A stretch of 64,000 nucleotides of DNA, from positions 21,638,001 to 21,702,000 of the forward strand of contig CM114275.1 of assembly GCA_050084515.1 (NCBI GenBank), written 5' to 3'. Under the pieces are notes generated by a model that saw only the letters and a program-made list of their open reading frames with translations, was not told the origin of the DNA and ran no database searches. The position numbers were made by a program, and so were the translations under genes. Shown piece after piece: positions 9,600 to 23,070 of this stretch; within the stretch, counting starts at the first letter, position 1, and each line of letters begins with the position of its first letter. This stretch comes from Blasia pusilla. Taxonomy: Eukaryota > Marchantiophyta > Marchantiopsida > Blasiales.

Positions 9600-11357
9600 C
9601 GACTTGGGCACACTTCGATAGAAGTATGCCCAAGTCTCATCAACCAATCATAGATTGTAGAGGCAAGTACGAGACATATTGCACATTTGAATGATAATTG
9701 TTTTGAATTGGAAGGGCACGACCAAACATTGGATAGATCTTGAAAGTCTATCCAATGTTATCCAATCTGGAAAAGAGTAACAAAACATTCTTAAGATGTT
9801 TGCCCATGATAATGTTTGCCCAAATATTTAGGGTTAGTGATAATTAATGAATCAGATTACTGATGGGTTGAAAATCCAAATCACTAGTCATTCATTTTAA
9901 AATGAAGGACATCCGGATTTACATGTTAAATGATTTACAACACCAAGAGCAATAGGAAAGCTCCAAATCCGTGTGAGCACATAACTGGGGAGGTGGGACT
10001 TCATTATTAAAGAAAACAAGCCTGCAAGACAAATGCTTTGAGACATCACCAAAGAAATCTTTTTATTCGCTCCCTGGACTTGGTCAATGCGGGCTTAAGT
10101 TGGCGTTATGATCCTTTGTAATTATAATGTTAATGACAAAATTCTCAAAACAAAATTAATAAGTGCTGCTGAATAATAGCTTTATTATTGCAGTACTCAT
10201 TCATACTAATAAGAACAAGAGAATGGAAATTCACCTTTACTAAAAGAATTGAAGTCCTCTAGAAAGTAAACTACTATGTAGTGGAGTTTGATGCAATTCC
10301 AGCCAGTATGGGCAATCTACAACCAATATGAACAAAAGCCAAGTCATAGGTAAGTAATTTGAGATTCACAAAAGGGAAAGAGAGTTCAACAAGTGACATC
10401 CTAAGAATCACGTGATTTCTACATATGCAAAAAATTCAGCTCTTTCCCAATAAATATACTTATATTCCTATGCCTACCAAGATACCAAAGACCGTTTTAA
10501 AATATCAACCTGGAATGCAAGTTGATGTCTAACCTTGATGTCTAACCGTGGGCTATGAGCACCACAAAAAAATTCTAAGAGGAACTTCTTATGCCGATCT
10601 GCACATCCAATGGTTAAGAGCTGTCTGCCCTAACTCCAAATCGGCATTTATTATTATGTCAATTCTATAACGGATAAAATAATTCCCTATTTCCTAAAAT
10701 CTTATCAACAAATCCAAACCCACTCCACAACGGTTACAGCCAAAGAGTGGGTTTAGGAACCCATAAACAAACCCAAGATGATATTTGGATCACCACACAA
10801 CTTTGATGTGCACGCCATGTGGGACTATCCAACAAACCTTCGCGGCACAAACTCAAGGATAGAATAAATAGAATAGAAACCAGACAAGGATCCAAATATA
10901 GCAAGAGAAAGACTGTAATGAAAGTGCTATGTTACTCAAGCATCCATCTTAGTATATTAATTTATCTATGGTCATCCATATGGAACTTCCCTTTCTAGAC
11001 AACTTACGATCCAAATATGTGCAGATGGTTAGATGAAGCAACGAATGCATACTCACATGTACATATGTTCAGACAAAACAAGGAGAGCGGGCGCATGTGA
11101 CCCCTCAAGGATTGACTACCTTGGTTCACTTGTGAACACCTACATGTTAGGAACATCATTCTTCAAATTTGCCATGCCGTTCATACAAGTAGGATTTCAT
11201 GGTTTGTCTTCCATGTTATTGGTTCCACTGCTACTGTCTGAACTTCATGGACACAAACCTCCATTTTTTCGGCACTAAAAACTGGAAAGGTCTTCAATGA
11301 TAAACCAAAATTTTAGGCACAAAATTCACCCCTCTTGCAGGAAAGCCTCAAAGCCAC
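9600..11357. other. Intergenic, 3' side of argininosuccinate lyase
   Basis: AT-rich sequence with no open frame showing known motifs. A 10-bp imperfect hairpin (ATTGGATAGA ... TCTATCCAAT) is near 9728-9757. The last few hundred bases should include the 3' UTR of the minus-strand lyase gene; no canonical AATAAA was identified. Confidence 0.5.
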
Positions 11358-14300
11358 TCATAACCCAAGCTTTTGGCACCAGTGATCAATCTGCTCAGCA
11401 ACACGATCAGCCCCCGTGGATCCATAAGACTGGAATTTGTTGATAGCATTCTCAGCACCAAGAAATGAGTACACATCTTCATCAATGACTCTGTTGATTG
11501 ACTGAAATTCATCTATTGAAAGCTGGGAAAGTTCCACTCTCTTTGAAACGGCAAGCGCAACCGCCCTCCCCACAATGTCGTGTGATGTGCGGAAAGGGAT
11601 TCCCTGCACAAAAGCATACATGTTCTCTTTCTGTGACTTTCCAGCAAATGTTACTCCATAGAGTGCCACCTGTTAGTCTACCCAAACAAATCATGCACGC
11701 TGAAGATAGTCGGCTCTATGAAGGCAAAACAACAAAGCACAAATTGAGCTCCACCTCAGTTAAGTAGCACAATGACTCACAGCACCAGCATTCCCTTGTT
11801 ACCTTATACACAAGATAGTCAGCCATTGTTGTTGCATCTAGATGACCGGCAGACAATGATTTTACCAATCGTTCCTTATTGAAAGTAATATTTTGTGCAA
11901 ATTCAGCCGTCACTTCCAGGACACCGATAGTTGTTTCAACACTATCAAAAAGGGGCTCTTTATCTTCCTGTAAATGAACAGTGGAGTCTTGTTAGAGCAA
12001 TGCCTCACAAATCTCTCCTAATAGGGAAAATGTGGGAAAAAAGTGGTTAGTTAGACGAGCATGGATTTTTGGGAGTGGGTAATCCAGCAATTCCTTGTTT
12101 CTGGTAGCATCCACAGAGCCAAAAATGAAAGGCACTTACTATAACAAGACCCGGACAAGAGAACTGAGCATTAAGACCCTACTGTCACTTCTTGCACATG
12201 CACTTGAAGTTCTGATTTGTGCACATACACTTCAAGTAAAAGATATGTTATACTGCTAACGTAGAAGAAGTAAAATCTGCGAAAGGAAAAAGCCTGAGCA
12301 GGCAATACTGGAAAGATAATCAACGCATTCAGGGAACATCCCGACATCTCAATCAGTCCATAATTTCAGTTAAAATTATTCCACTACCAAGCCAGGTAAA
12401 TAGCTACAGCCTTTACAAAGTTTTACCCTAAGAAAGACAATTCAAATACATCACAAACCTGGAGGTCACGATTATATGCTTGGGGTAGACCCTTGCAAAG
12501 CACAAGAATAGTCATTAAATCACCAATCACACGAGCTGATTTACCGCGAACGAGCTCCATTGGGTCTGGGTTCTTTTTCTGTGGCATTATGCTACTGCCA
12601 GTAGAGACTGCATCACTAGGCACCAGAAATCCAAACTCCTCTGATGCCCAAAGAACCCACTCCTCTGCTAAACGTGACAGGTGCACAGCTATTATAGAGT
12701 TGGCAGACATCAACTCGATGAGAAAATCACGATCTGACACTGCATCCACACTGTTGAAAAATATCAGGTATAATTTATGGACCAGGTATTTCACGCATGT
12801 TTCTCAACAAACAAGACACATTTAATGACCCATAGAACAAGTAATAATTAAATTCAAGAATATACTTTTGACAGACCATTGACTAGACCTGCTAGACACA
12901 GATAATATAATGCCCCTATCACAAGTGAAGTGGCAGATTATTTCACATTTCCCTAAATGTGCACAAATAATCAGATAAAAGTCAATTCACTGCCATAAAA
13001 AGTACCTGTTCCGAAGAGGAGCAGTGAAACCCAAAGTCTCAGCTGTTTTGAAACGATCAATTGGAAGACCTGTTCCCGCAAGGGCACATGCTCCAAGTGG
13101 GGAAAAGTTCATGCGTGCTCTACAGTCTTTTAGGCGCCCAGCATCACGCTCCAACTACTATCCATCACATGCCCACCACAACAGCACCTTCTTAAACTTC
13201 TGCATGCATCTATGGACAGAACACTTACTTTTAATCACTTACTTAATAGCTACAGGAGTGGGATAAAAAGGCCAAGACTACTTTGTGTACCATAACTATT
13301 CATTGAGTGGACCTATATGCTTCACTATGAGTTACTAAGACCATCTTTAGTGACATAAGGTGTGGCTGATTGGAATGTGCTGGGCATAGGAATACTAGTG
13401 AGCACATTAAACTCATGTTTTATGGTGGGATTTTCCAGAACTAATTACGTTACCACAGAAGTTGATTCTTGATTAACGAATTTTTGCACTGCAAGAGTAC
13501 CTTTTCTGGCTGCTTGTTCAATACCTCTCAGATCCGGGCATTATGAAGATAGCTAACCAAAACATGACACTGTTTCTTGTTTTCCTACAAGAAACAGAGT
13601 CCACAACACCAAGCGATGGAAGACAACAGAGACTATACTCACTGAATGAAAGCCTATGGTGCATTAAAATCCTGGTTCATACTCTCTTCCTCCTGTTTGA
13701 GTGAATTTTTTCACTACTGAAACATGTGAGCCCAAACCACCAACCAAAAGTGATAATTATTTCCCCTAGCAGATACCCACATATCTGGGTAGGTATATCT
13801 TGATATGTCCCATTGCCCATAAATTAACATGATCAAGTTTGTTAATAGAGGAAGAGCAAATAGATCTAGAGGACCAAAGATAGTGTGGAGGATCCTTTTA
13901 ATGTTGATTTGGTTTTCTTAAAACCCAAGAATGGTCATAACCTTGTTGAAAATAGACTGTAGGCAGTTCTACCAAATAGAAAATAGATCCTTGAGTACAC
14001 TTGACACATGAATTCCACCCAAAAACAAGCCCCGTTTCAGCTGTAAAGAATACCTGGCAACCTCATGCACATTGCATATGGTAGAAGAAAGGAGATTGAA
14101 ACCTTTCTGCTCCTCATTTCTACTTACATATCAGCCTGTGCCATTGTTCATTTAGGGTTTGGACATGATCAAGGTGCTCATCACCATAATCTGGCCAAGA
14201 GTATCTACACCCATATGTTTGTCTTTTATCCTGTAGCGCACATGAGGGATCTTCATACCACCTCAACCACAAGTTATAAACTCAGTTTAGACAACCTAGA

Positions 14301-16199
14301 ATGTAATTCAAACAAGCACTAGATTACCTCCAGCCTAGCCCTCTAGTTCCACCCTATGACCGCGAGAGCTACAGTGCGAAAGGATGGAAAAATAGAAGAA
14401 ATCAACATCAACTCTCCAGAATTCTAATGTCAGTGACACTATTACTTAAGCGAGAAGGCATCGGTGTATCTGCGGCACTTGTGACAAGTCAAAACACTCT
14501 GGCAACACCTGCAACGCTCCAGTGTTTCTCAATGACAACTCATCACAAAAGCTCATGGCCCAACTCACCTGCTCAACATATGCGAGCAGAAGGTGCTGTA
14601 GCAGCAATGGTTGTGCCCTTTGCAAATGTGTGTAACCTGGCACAACAATACCTTTATTCAATATTGCCAATTTTACAAGCGCCACCTGGATTTCCATATG
14701 ACACGTTCATCAGTCTAGGTAGGTAAAAATTCAGTTCAATGTAGACTCTAGCCTTTCAAAGTTACAGTTCCAAACTTGAATTCTAAGTAGGGGAAAAATC
14801 ATTACCCACACTCATGACAACATAATCCCCCAACCATGTCCTATCCAATACTTGCTTGCTAATGGAGAGCTCACGGCCTGCATGCTAGTTCAGGGGTCAA
14901 AGCTACCAAGAGAGATGATAGAATTTGTAGTTTTACAGATTTGCAGTGTATGCAAGTCTTACTTTTTTCATCATCAAAGCATCATTTTGTCGACTTCACA
15001 TAAAAACTAAATTTTCTGCATGACGCATTAACTGACCATTTTATTCATGATAAACGAAGGCAGTCCTTGCCCTTACCTGAAGGCGTTGGATGTGCTCCAA
15101 GCTTTGATCAATGGCTTCTCGGCACCACAAACGAACATCCGTCACCACCTGGTCATTTCGACTTCTGGCTGTGTGAAGCTTCTTGGCAGGCTCCCCAACC
15201 AAATCGATTAGCGCAGCTTCCACATTCATATGCACATCTTCTCTGTCGGATCTCCACACAAACTCTCCCATTTCAATTTTTCCCTCAATCTGATCAAGCC
15301 CGTTGAGAATGGTGGCGCAGTCCTCATCTGTCATAAGACCCTGCACTCACAAGTTTCCGCACATTACATAACTACAACCTGCTGCTCTCAAAGCTGGCAA
15401 AACGGTATCATTCAAAGCCTCCGTCACGAGCTCCAGCTTCTGATCAGTCAAGGATTGTGAAACTGTACAGGTAATGAGTCACGTGTGTACGACAATATTG
15501 CATAGAAAGACCTCAGACGACTCTAATTAGAGACTGACACAACCGAAAAGTGCCACCGAAAACAGCTTGAGTTAGGTACCTGTTTCGCTAGCATTTGAGC
15601 ATGGGCACGGCTCCCCATTAAATCTTGCTTGTATAACTTCTTATCGTAAGATACCGATTGACTAAATCTCTCTACTGCAGGAGTCACACTCTCCTCAAAA
15701 CGGCCACCCCACAGCTTCGTTTCCTTCTTCTCGCCTTCTTCCGCACCATTTAAGGTTTCTGTAATTCCTCCTGCAGCCCTCACTTTCCCTGCAGCTCGTT
15801 CCACCTTCTGCGACATATCCACTCTCGGCATCCTAATGCCCTTCCCCTTTGCGGAATCACCTCCTGCACATCTCACTGCCAGGGTACACCACCGTCAGGG
15901 CAAGGGTTTGCGAGACTAAACTGACAGTAAAGTGGATATAATCATGCATTTCAAAGAATTGCATGCATTTCTGCCAAAGAATTGCATGATATCGTATCTT
16001 CTAGACTAATGCTCTAGTCCCTCCAGAAGACCTACGACGCCGACTGTAAAGGAAGCTGACCTGAAGAGCAAATCCCAATAGAACCGGGCAGCTTTACGGA
16101 AGTAGATGATTCAAAGAGCTGCAGTGAAGTGTCCAAACCCACAACACACCATGAACCGGTTGTGGTAGCGCTCTTCATGCTGGCATACAGGGCTACCAT
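11358..16199 (-). CDS. ASL: Argininosuccinate lyase, plastid precursor (8 exons)
   Basis: Last step of arginine synthesis: argininosuccinate to arginine plus fumarate, in plants in the plastid stroma as a homotetramer. Exons in coding order: 16199-16061, 15875-15580, 15340-15077, 14685-14569, 13154-13006, 12750-12459, 11967-11803, 11603-11358. Introns have GT/AG ends, phases join, and 555 residues result (Arabidopsis enzyme about 517). Exon 1 is a Ser/Thr-rich presequence; its ATG (16199-16197) has an in-frame TAG four codons upstream. Mature homology starts near KLWGGRFEE. Visible are [11 protein letters not shown] (His201), GYTHLQRAQ (His253) and the fumarate-lyase signature [15 protein letters not shown] at 373-387 with the catalytic Ser. 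It ends QKLGL, TGA. No defect is seen. Exon structure is read from sequence; plastid targeting is inferred. Confidence 0.95.
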
Positions 16200-19100
16200 C
16201 GCTGCAATCTGCTAAACGAGCTTCACCCGCCTGGGACGGATTTGCTGGATCACCCACCTATGTAGAGAATGCTGGGAATGCTGGAAACAGCAACCTACCA
16301 CTTTCGAAAGTTTACAGCGCTCATTCGTTGGTTTCGTGAGAGGCATGCTCTCCCCTCTGCTTGTACCCGAGAACACGGAATGCATCAACCACTGTCACTC
16401 ATTTGCGGCTCTCTGAGTACCGACTCCTCTACACTGGTAAAGCAAAATTTTAATACAAGTTTTTTTAAATATATTCATACCAAACAGAGTGGGTTCGATC
16501 AAAAGGTTCAAATTTATATTATCATGGGAAAATACTTTCTTGAGTTTGGCACTCGGGTCCAAGAAAATGTTTTATACCATGGGCTGAAAGAAAATCTTTA
16601 AAAGTTTGAAGATGTGTGAAACCTGATTAATCCCACGGAGGGTGACTCTATACCATTGAGGATGAGTGGAAGTGTAGCGATGTTCGGGTTCAAATTACCT
16701 CCCATAATTAACTCTCAAAGTTTTCAAGTGTCATTTTGAATTGATTTCCAACTGCGAACAATGTTAATGGCTGAAAGTGTCAAGTGTCAAAAAAAAAGGG
16801 AGTTTGCAAAATGAAGAGGCATTCTACTTGAACAATATAGATGGTGGGGAACATAGGACAACTCATCCACAAGACTAGTCTTGCTCTTTTAAAAAAAAAT
16901 TATTGTAAGTACATATTTGCTTTATTCCAAACCTTGAACCCCTAAAAGCTTTTATGTTGTCTATTGCATTTCATAAGTAAGTGCACTTTCATGATTTTTA
17001 AAAGATAATCCACTAGCTCTCTACAAAATTGGTTGTTCATGTTTTCCTTAGGATCATAAGATCCACGGATCAAAAAATCTTGGATCATATCAAAATTGAG
17101 TTGGAGATGGGATAAAAACCTCCTCGGACCATTTCAAAAACCTTGCATTACTTTCAAAATCAATAAGTTTCTCATAAGTTGGTCTTTTCCTCAATGGACT
17201 TCAATTAGTAACGAAAAAATGTAGAGATACCTAATGCATGCCAATCTAAGATACTCGCTTCTATCGACCTACCAAGTAGTCAGCGACTACAAGTAAAAAA
17301 TCCCAGTGAGTTCCAGAAGGTAAGTCTCTATGTGCCCACATCATCACCTATAAGTTCCAAGAGTTTGTGAGGATACCATAATCCCTTAGAGTATATAGGG
17401 GTTCCCTTCTAGTTGACCCTCCTCACGTCTCTCTAGGTTTACTGATATTGTCTCTGTTGTTGGTGAGTTTAGCCGATAGGGATGCTCCTTTTTCCTTTTT
17501 CGAGCCGGTCGTGGCCTTCACATACTCGACTCTTTAAGTCCTCCTTTTTTGTATTCCGGATGGGTTTTCCATCACCCGCTTTCTCCCTTTTAGTTGACAT
17601 CCAAGCCGTTATCCCCATTTTCTCTCCTTAGTTACCTTTGGCCAGTGTGGGCTCCAATCTTATTTGATCGAGGGTCACTTAGAAGCACTATGTCCAATGG
17701 GGATATTTCCATGAAGGTTTGGGCCCATATTTGGTTCTAATCTGAGAAGGGCGCAAGCTCATGGGTGGGGGCCCGCTTCCTCATATTGGCTTACCGTATC
17801 ATATCACTTACCTACATCACAACAATGCACTTTTGGTTTGGTCTACCCCAACCATCATTGGCTGATTTGATACACTATGCGTGTCGTTCGTTTCTAGATT
17901 CTCTCGGTGTACATTTGGCATACAATCCAATTTGGGTTGAGAAAATTGCCAATTTTAATCTTATAGAGGACAACATGTTGTATATTCTTTGTGAGGGTAG
18001 TGTTGTCACTCTTTGGAAGTGACAACATGTTGTCACTTCCAAAGAGAGTGACACACAACTCCATACATGATTCCCTTATTCGTTTTGATCTTTATATGAT
18101 GCAAGAGGACTACGTGGTGGTGGTTGATGTTGTAGAGACAGATCTTATGTTGTAATTGTTGAAATCAGAATTCTACTTCCTCTCAGATCTACTTTTAAAA
18201 CCTTAAAATGATAGAAAGAGAGTAGATCCCGACAGGATCTTCCACTGAACCATGTACATGAGGGTAATCACTTACAAACCTGAAAAGAGCAAAACTGAAA
18301 TGGATTGCATGTAGAACTGGTCTACAACTTCTATTGAGAATTGGGTGCTTGAAAAGCAACACCTTATTAGAATACACAAGTCTTGAAGAGAGGTGGTTGA
18401 AACCAAGATGCAGGAGTTTGTGCTAGATTGGTACTTGGAGCATTCTCCACACCAATGCACATTCCTTCTTAGTTGATCAAGACACCAACAGAGGTTCAGG
18501 TATGTAGGAGCTAATCTCAAAACCCACACCTTAGAGGCAGGAGTAGAAGTGAATCAAAGAAGAAGGGAAGAGAGGGGAGTTATCTGGTTTCCTAGAAGAG
18601 ACCAGCGAAGGGACCACTCCATGGTAGGGCAAGGTGGAAGGTCAAGACAAATGAGTGACGTGCCAAACACACCAGGAATAGGCCAGCACAACAAGGGGAG
18701 GCCAGCACACCATGTGCACAATTAAACATAACCAAAACTCACAAGAATAGTTAAAGAGGTAACTAGTAAACTACTGAGACTTGTCACTATGATAAACTTC
18801 CAACCATAGTTTGCAGAACTAACCATAGTTAAAAAACTGGAAGAAAACAGCAGACAATTTTATGTGAAATCCTAACAGTAATTTGTGTGAGCACAGATGA
18901 TGGCACAAGGAAGATTAGTACAATAAGCAGCGGCCACGAAAAAGAAAACCCATCTCCATAGTGGACTTGACGAAGGACACCAAATTGTTCCTCTAGCCAT
19001 ATATATGTATGAAGCTATGAGACAGAGGTTTCACTCATTCCTAAGAGATTGCACTCATCATCAACATTCAAGAAGTGGAATGTCCTTAGCTATTGCAACT

Positions 19101-19363
19101 CTTTATTGTAGGTAGTCGGTCTCCATAACTTTGCAACATGTCCAAGCCAATGGCCTTTTAAGGGGTACGCAAGCCATGGGAGATGCCATTGTTAGATAGA
19201 TATCCTCTGAGTGTTAATCATGTTTCTTCGCGCATAGTAGGTATTATCTCTATGTTTAATTTTTAGGGGACTATTGTGTGTGGCCTTAGCTTTCGCCCAT
19301 CCTTTGGTCCCCCTTTTATCCTAAACCCTAGGGGCTCACCCCCTCATCCCAGCTTTCCGTATC
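16200..19363. other. Intergenic, upstream of argininosuccinate lyase
   Basis: No gene is supported. The first few hundred bases must hold the lyase promoter, but no clear TATA element could be assigned. The region is AT-rich with repeated short A runs. An open frame at 17765-18022 (85 codons) has a vague likeness to the C-terminal tail of plant non-LTR retrotransposons (LGVHLAYNP, later VVVVDVVETDLML in another phase near 18117-18155), but this is too weak to annotate as a gene. Confidence 0.45.
18005..18052. repeat. Near-perfect 23-bp inverted repeat
   Basis: GTCACTCTTTGGAAGTGACAACA at 18005-18027 is followed without spacer by its reverse complement with a two-base insertion, ending at 18052. 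The arms also contain GTCACTT repeats. The palindrome may be a replication or repair scar inside transposon debris. No gene is nearby. Confidence 0.85.
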
Positions 19364-19941
19364 TGTCGTGGGAATCCACATCGTCATACAACATACATCG
19401 CTGACATACCATACTCACATACATACATAACATAGACGAGAGTATCCACAAACACAAGTGTACCACAACTGAAATCCGTGAAAGACCTACTGTCATAAAA
19501 CACGTTTACAATCACATACAATCGAGCCAAACCCACTCCACGATGGGAGAATCCAGGTCGAAGCTTGCGGGAAACACCATAGCCAAGAGCTCTACTCACT
19601 ACCAAGGCTAACTCCCAAGCAACAGGCTCAACTCAAAGAATTTGTTCTTTGAGTGCACTCCACCTTATATCCTCCAACCTAAGAGCGGGCCCTCTTTGGG
19701 AAAGTCACCCTCAACGAGTAACCCCAACCCTATGTATGGAACCGCATCTCTACCAATCCACTACGGTCCTACATAAGGAATGGCGTCTACTAGCACACCA
19801 TACTCTACGACATAATCCGTATGGTCATGACAGCTGTCGTGCGAATCCACATCGTGATACAACATACATCGATGACATACCATACTCACATACATACATA
19901 ACATAGACGAGAGTATCCACAAACACAAGTGTACCACAACT
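19364..19941 (-). repeat. LTR-like terminal region of copy B with repeated ends
   Basis: A unit of 107 bp is present at 19835-19941 and again at 19364-19470, 471 bp apart, with only a few differences. On the element strand each starts AGTTGTGGTACACTTG and ends near CACGACAG. The first unit abuts the purine-rich tract after pol. The layout matches copies A and C although the unit sequence has diverged. Confidence 0.75.
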
Positions 19942-20110
19942 CGCCCCCTAATGGCGGTTAGGTCCTCTAACTCCCAGGTAGCCCTATACATCTACTACAT
20001 GCTATACACCTTCTTGGGTGCCCGAATCAGAAGGCCGGGTGCTAGGTTGCCCCATCGTTAGTCGCACATCTGTAATCCATATCATGCAAATATCAAGTCA
20101 TCTACCTCTC

Positions 20111-20700
20111 CTAAGTACATCGAGGACAAACCCACCTTCCAGTAGGAACAACATCCAAACGTGGAGTCAAACACATCATGTGCCAACCCCTAGAACACCG
20201 ATCACACACCAACATACGGGCTGCGTTACCAGCAGACCCACACAACATGCACCTCAAGCTAGCACGTATCATGGCTAAGCTTGGGTCAACAGTACCATCC
20301 ATATTTGGAAGATGACATGGCGCACAATTACGCACATGGTCCTTCCAAACAACTCCATCACGACCCTCCAACATGAGAACTCCAGAAGCTAACACCTCGC
20401 GCACTCGTAAAATAGTGCGGCATGCCGTCACATCCAACGTTGTCGGGGCAATCTGGTGCAAATAGACATAGTCCCCCACATGGAACCTACGAATCGATGG
20501 TCGATAACCTCCACCTCGAATGGTTGCATACCGCAACGTATCCCTATGTTGAGCAATGGCAAGATTCTCAAAGGCTGTTGGCATAAGTCTCCGAAAGAGC
20601 TCCGCTCGCTGAGAACACACCCTCATCCACATCTCTGGGTCATCAAGGTTCACCACCTCACTAGACTCCCGACGAATTGCTGCTGGCAAGTCTGGATCTC
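20111..20700 (-). pseudogene. Integrase C-terminal part with intact PHD finger, copy B
   Basis: A 192-codon open frame ends at TAG (20111-20113). It carries the family segment HRDTLRYATI and FHVGDYVYL, then an intact C4HC3 PHD finger at 20114-20251: CMLC, CDRC, GWHMMC with the Trp and ligand His present, LTPRLDVVPTGRW, CPRC. All eight zinc ligands are present, so the sequence could fold if translated. Nothing upstream shows independent expression; the ATG at 20689 lies inside the former integrase. PHD fingers of this shape usually read histone H3 tails; here a role in integration targeting is inferred. Confidence 0.9.
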
Positions 20701-20749
20701 GCCATATAACATAAAATAAGGTGAGAAGGAAGCCAAGGATGCTTGGCGA

Positions 20750-21583
20750 CTGAACCTATACCCCATGGCTAACCATGGCAACTGAATATCCCAGTCTCCA
20801 AGATGCCCCTTCAGAGGCCATACTTGCGCAATGCCCTCTTCACCGTCTGAACCACACGCTCGGCCAAACCATCCGCCTCTGGATGATCTCGAGGCGTGGT
20901 CCGATGATCAATCAACGCCTTGTCACACAAGACGAAACTCACCCTGAAACTCTGTACCTGATCGGTCAAGACTTCACATTGGTGGTGCACCAAAATGACT
21001 AAGCACTCTATCCGAAACGCATACGCCGTTCCTCACTCGCCTTGTCCGGTAATGCCACCAACTCAATCCACTTGGAGAAGTGCTCCACCATCACCAACAC
21101 ATATCGATGATGTAAATGCGAGTCAACGGTAACGGTCCGCAAAGTCCACACTCCAACGGTAACCCAACCCCATAATAGGCAAGGGGTGTAATTGTGGTGT
21201 AGGGGCATTAAATGATGCCCTCACCCGGTCACAAACCATACAACGTGAACCAAGCTGCTGCACTGAGTATGCATGCCACGCCACCAATATCTTGGCCAAG
21301 GAGTAAGCTATACGTCACGCTTTACCCCAAAATGTCCCAACTCCTCATGGGCATGTCTGAGCCAAATGTGGCACTACTCGTACTCTACCATCCTCCCACA
21401 CGCGGAGAATATGTGTTCCCTCAATCGATACCTCTTAGCACGTTGAAGAACACGGTCTCGCTCCTTGGCACTCACTATGCCGGCACCCTCTTTTGGTCCG
21501 TAGGAACTCCAACACCAACGCATCATCATGAATATCACGCTGATCCGTACCACCATCTCCAACCTTAGGATCAAGGTGGCCAT
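20750..21583 (-). pseudogene. Integrase zinc-binding and core of copy B
   Basis: Fragments in several phases: the leading segment AKERDRVLQRAKRYR near 21470-21515, the zinc-binding part near 21210-21330, HHRYVLVMVEHFSKWIELVALP in the core (near 21050-21115), and VLTDQ (second catalytic Asp) and HPEADGLAERVVQTVKR (catalytic Glu) at about 20840-20975. At least two frameshifts separate them. The function would be cDNA insertion, but this copy is dead. Confidence 0.88.
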
Positions 21584-21719
21584 CTACCCTCGACTAGAGT
21601 AAGATATCACGTGGTCCTCCATACTAGAGTCCACCCCTAACCAACATAAAAGGCGGATGCATGCCAACCTGGCACCATCTCCTCATCAACCTCGCCATGC
21701 CATCTAGCCCCGTTGTATC

Positions 21720-22283
21720 CTCTTGGCTAGTACATGGGTTCCTACTCAACCCATCAGCATCAAGGTTGGCAACTCCAGGTCTATGTACCACCGGAAGTCA
21801 TACTCTGTAAGATAAGAGCCCACCGTGCAAGCTTCCTGTAAGCTTGTCCGACTCCATCAACCACTTGAGCGGTTGGTGATCGATAACAAGGGTAAACGGG
21901 TGCCAAACAAGTAACACCTAAAGTGTGCCCACAGCCCACACTCTTGCCAAGCACTCTCCCTCATATGAACTATAGCGCGACTCATTTGCATTATTCGAAC
22001 GACTTGCATAGGCCACCACAAACTCCATGTGCTCATCATCATGTTGTGTCAACACCGCTCCAAGTCCCAACCTACTCCAATCATTGTGTAACTGAAATGG
22101 GCGCCCTCTGATAGGTCTCCTCAAGATAGGCGCCGCCACCAACTGGGCCTTAAGCTCCATAAAAGCTCTCTCTTGATCATCTCCCCAGTGCCACTCTTGA
22201 TCTGATTTCAGCAATTGGTTCAAAGGCTTTGCCATAGCACTAAATCCCTTCACATACCTCCGATAGTAGTTCGCCAATCCCAT
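21720..22283 (-). pseudogene. RT connection and RNase H of copy B
   Basis: A frame of 121 codons starts with MGLANYYRRYVKGFSAMAKP (end of RT, connection) and continues through APILRRPIRGRPFQLHNDWSRLG and YSSYEGECLA, where copy A has its RNase H acidic residues. In copy B the first Asp stands in NDWS instead of TDWS. The third acidic part lies in another phase near 21860-21890. The domain is frameshifted near 21920. Confidence 0.88.
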
Positions 22284-23070
22284 GAATGCTCGAACTCTAC
22301 TACATCTACCGGACGCGGAATAAGTGCAATAGCCTCCACCTTTGCTTGCTGAACTCCCAAACCACCTGGATAGATCACATGACCCAAGTACTCAACATCC
22401 TCATGGAAGAACTTACACTTTCCTGGATGCAAACGTAGACCATGAGCTTTCAACCGCTCAAACACCATCTGCAAATGTATCTGATGCTCCTCCACCGTGT
22501 TACTGAACACCAAGATATCATCAATGTAACACCGAACAAAATCCAACCCTGCTAGGATCCTGTCCATCACTCTTTGAAACTCGGCAGGTGCATTCTTCAA
22601 CCCAAAGGGTAAGAATTTCCACTAGTACAAACAATCCTTGCCATGAGAGTTGACACCCCAAAATGCTGTCTTGGCCTTGTCACTCTCTCGAATCGGCAAT
22701 TGATGGTATCCTGCCCGAAGATCCAAAGTACTGAAAATCTTTGTCTGTCCCACCACATCAAAGATCTTCTCAGGTGTAGGCATGGCATACCTATCGGCCT
22801 TGGTTTGCCGATTGATAGGACGGTAATCTCCACACATCCGCCTATCCGTGTAGTTGCCATGCATATCCTTTTTAGCAGGCATGATAGTGGCTGATGCATA
22901 CTCTCCATGCGACAACTCCACTAATCCAGCCTCCAAAAGGTCCAACGTCCTACTCTGAATCAAGTCCCTCTCCATATCACTATATCGGTAGGGACGACGG
23001 AAGATTGGCGTATCACTAGCCAAATCAATCCGTATACCGGGTCCAACCAGAGAACCCAACTCCTTCATGC
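22250..23070 (-). pseudogene. Reverse transcriptase of copy B
   Basis: Two frames make up the RT. Part 1 (23068 to 22622) has TPIFRRPYRYSD, MCGDYRPINRQTKADRYAMP, STLDLRAGYHQ and TAFWGVNSHGKDCLY, ended by a TAG at about 22624 where the family has CAG (Gln-Trp). Part 2 (22600 to 22250) continues with KNAPAEFQRVMDRI, the active site RCYIDDILVFS, then LRLHPGKCKFF and YLGHVIYPGGLGVQ. Except for this stop and a frameshift near 22300, the polymerase is well kept. Confidence 0.93.

Noticed and set aside
15523-15876. Start of argininosuccinate lyase at the Met near 15869
   Set aside because: An acceptor precedes it and an upstream exon (16199-16061) joins in phase, adding a presequence with a clean start codon.
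17765-18180. Possible tail of a non-LTR retrotransposon
   Set aside because: Only a few scattered residues fit and they lie in different phases; not enough to support a call.
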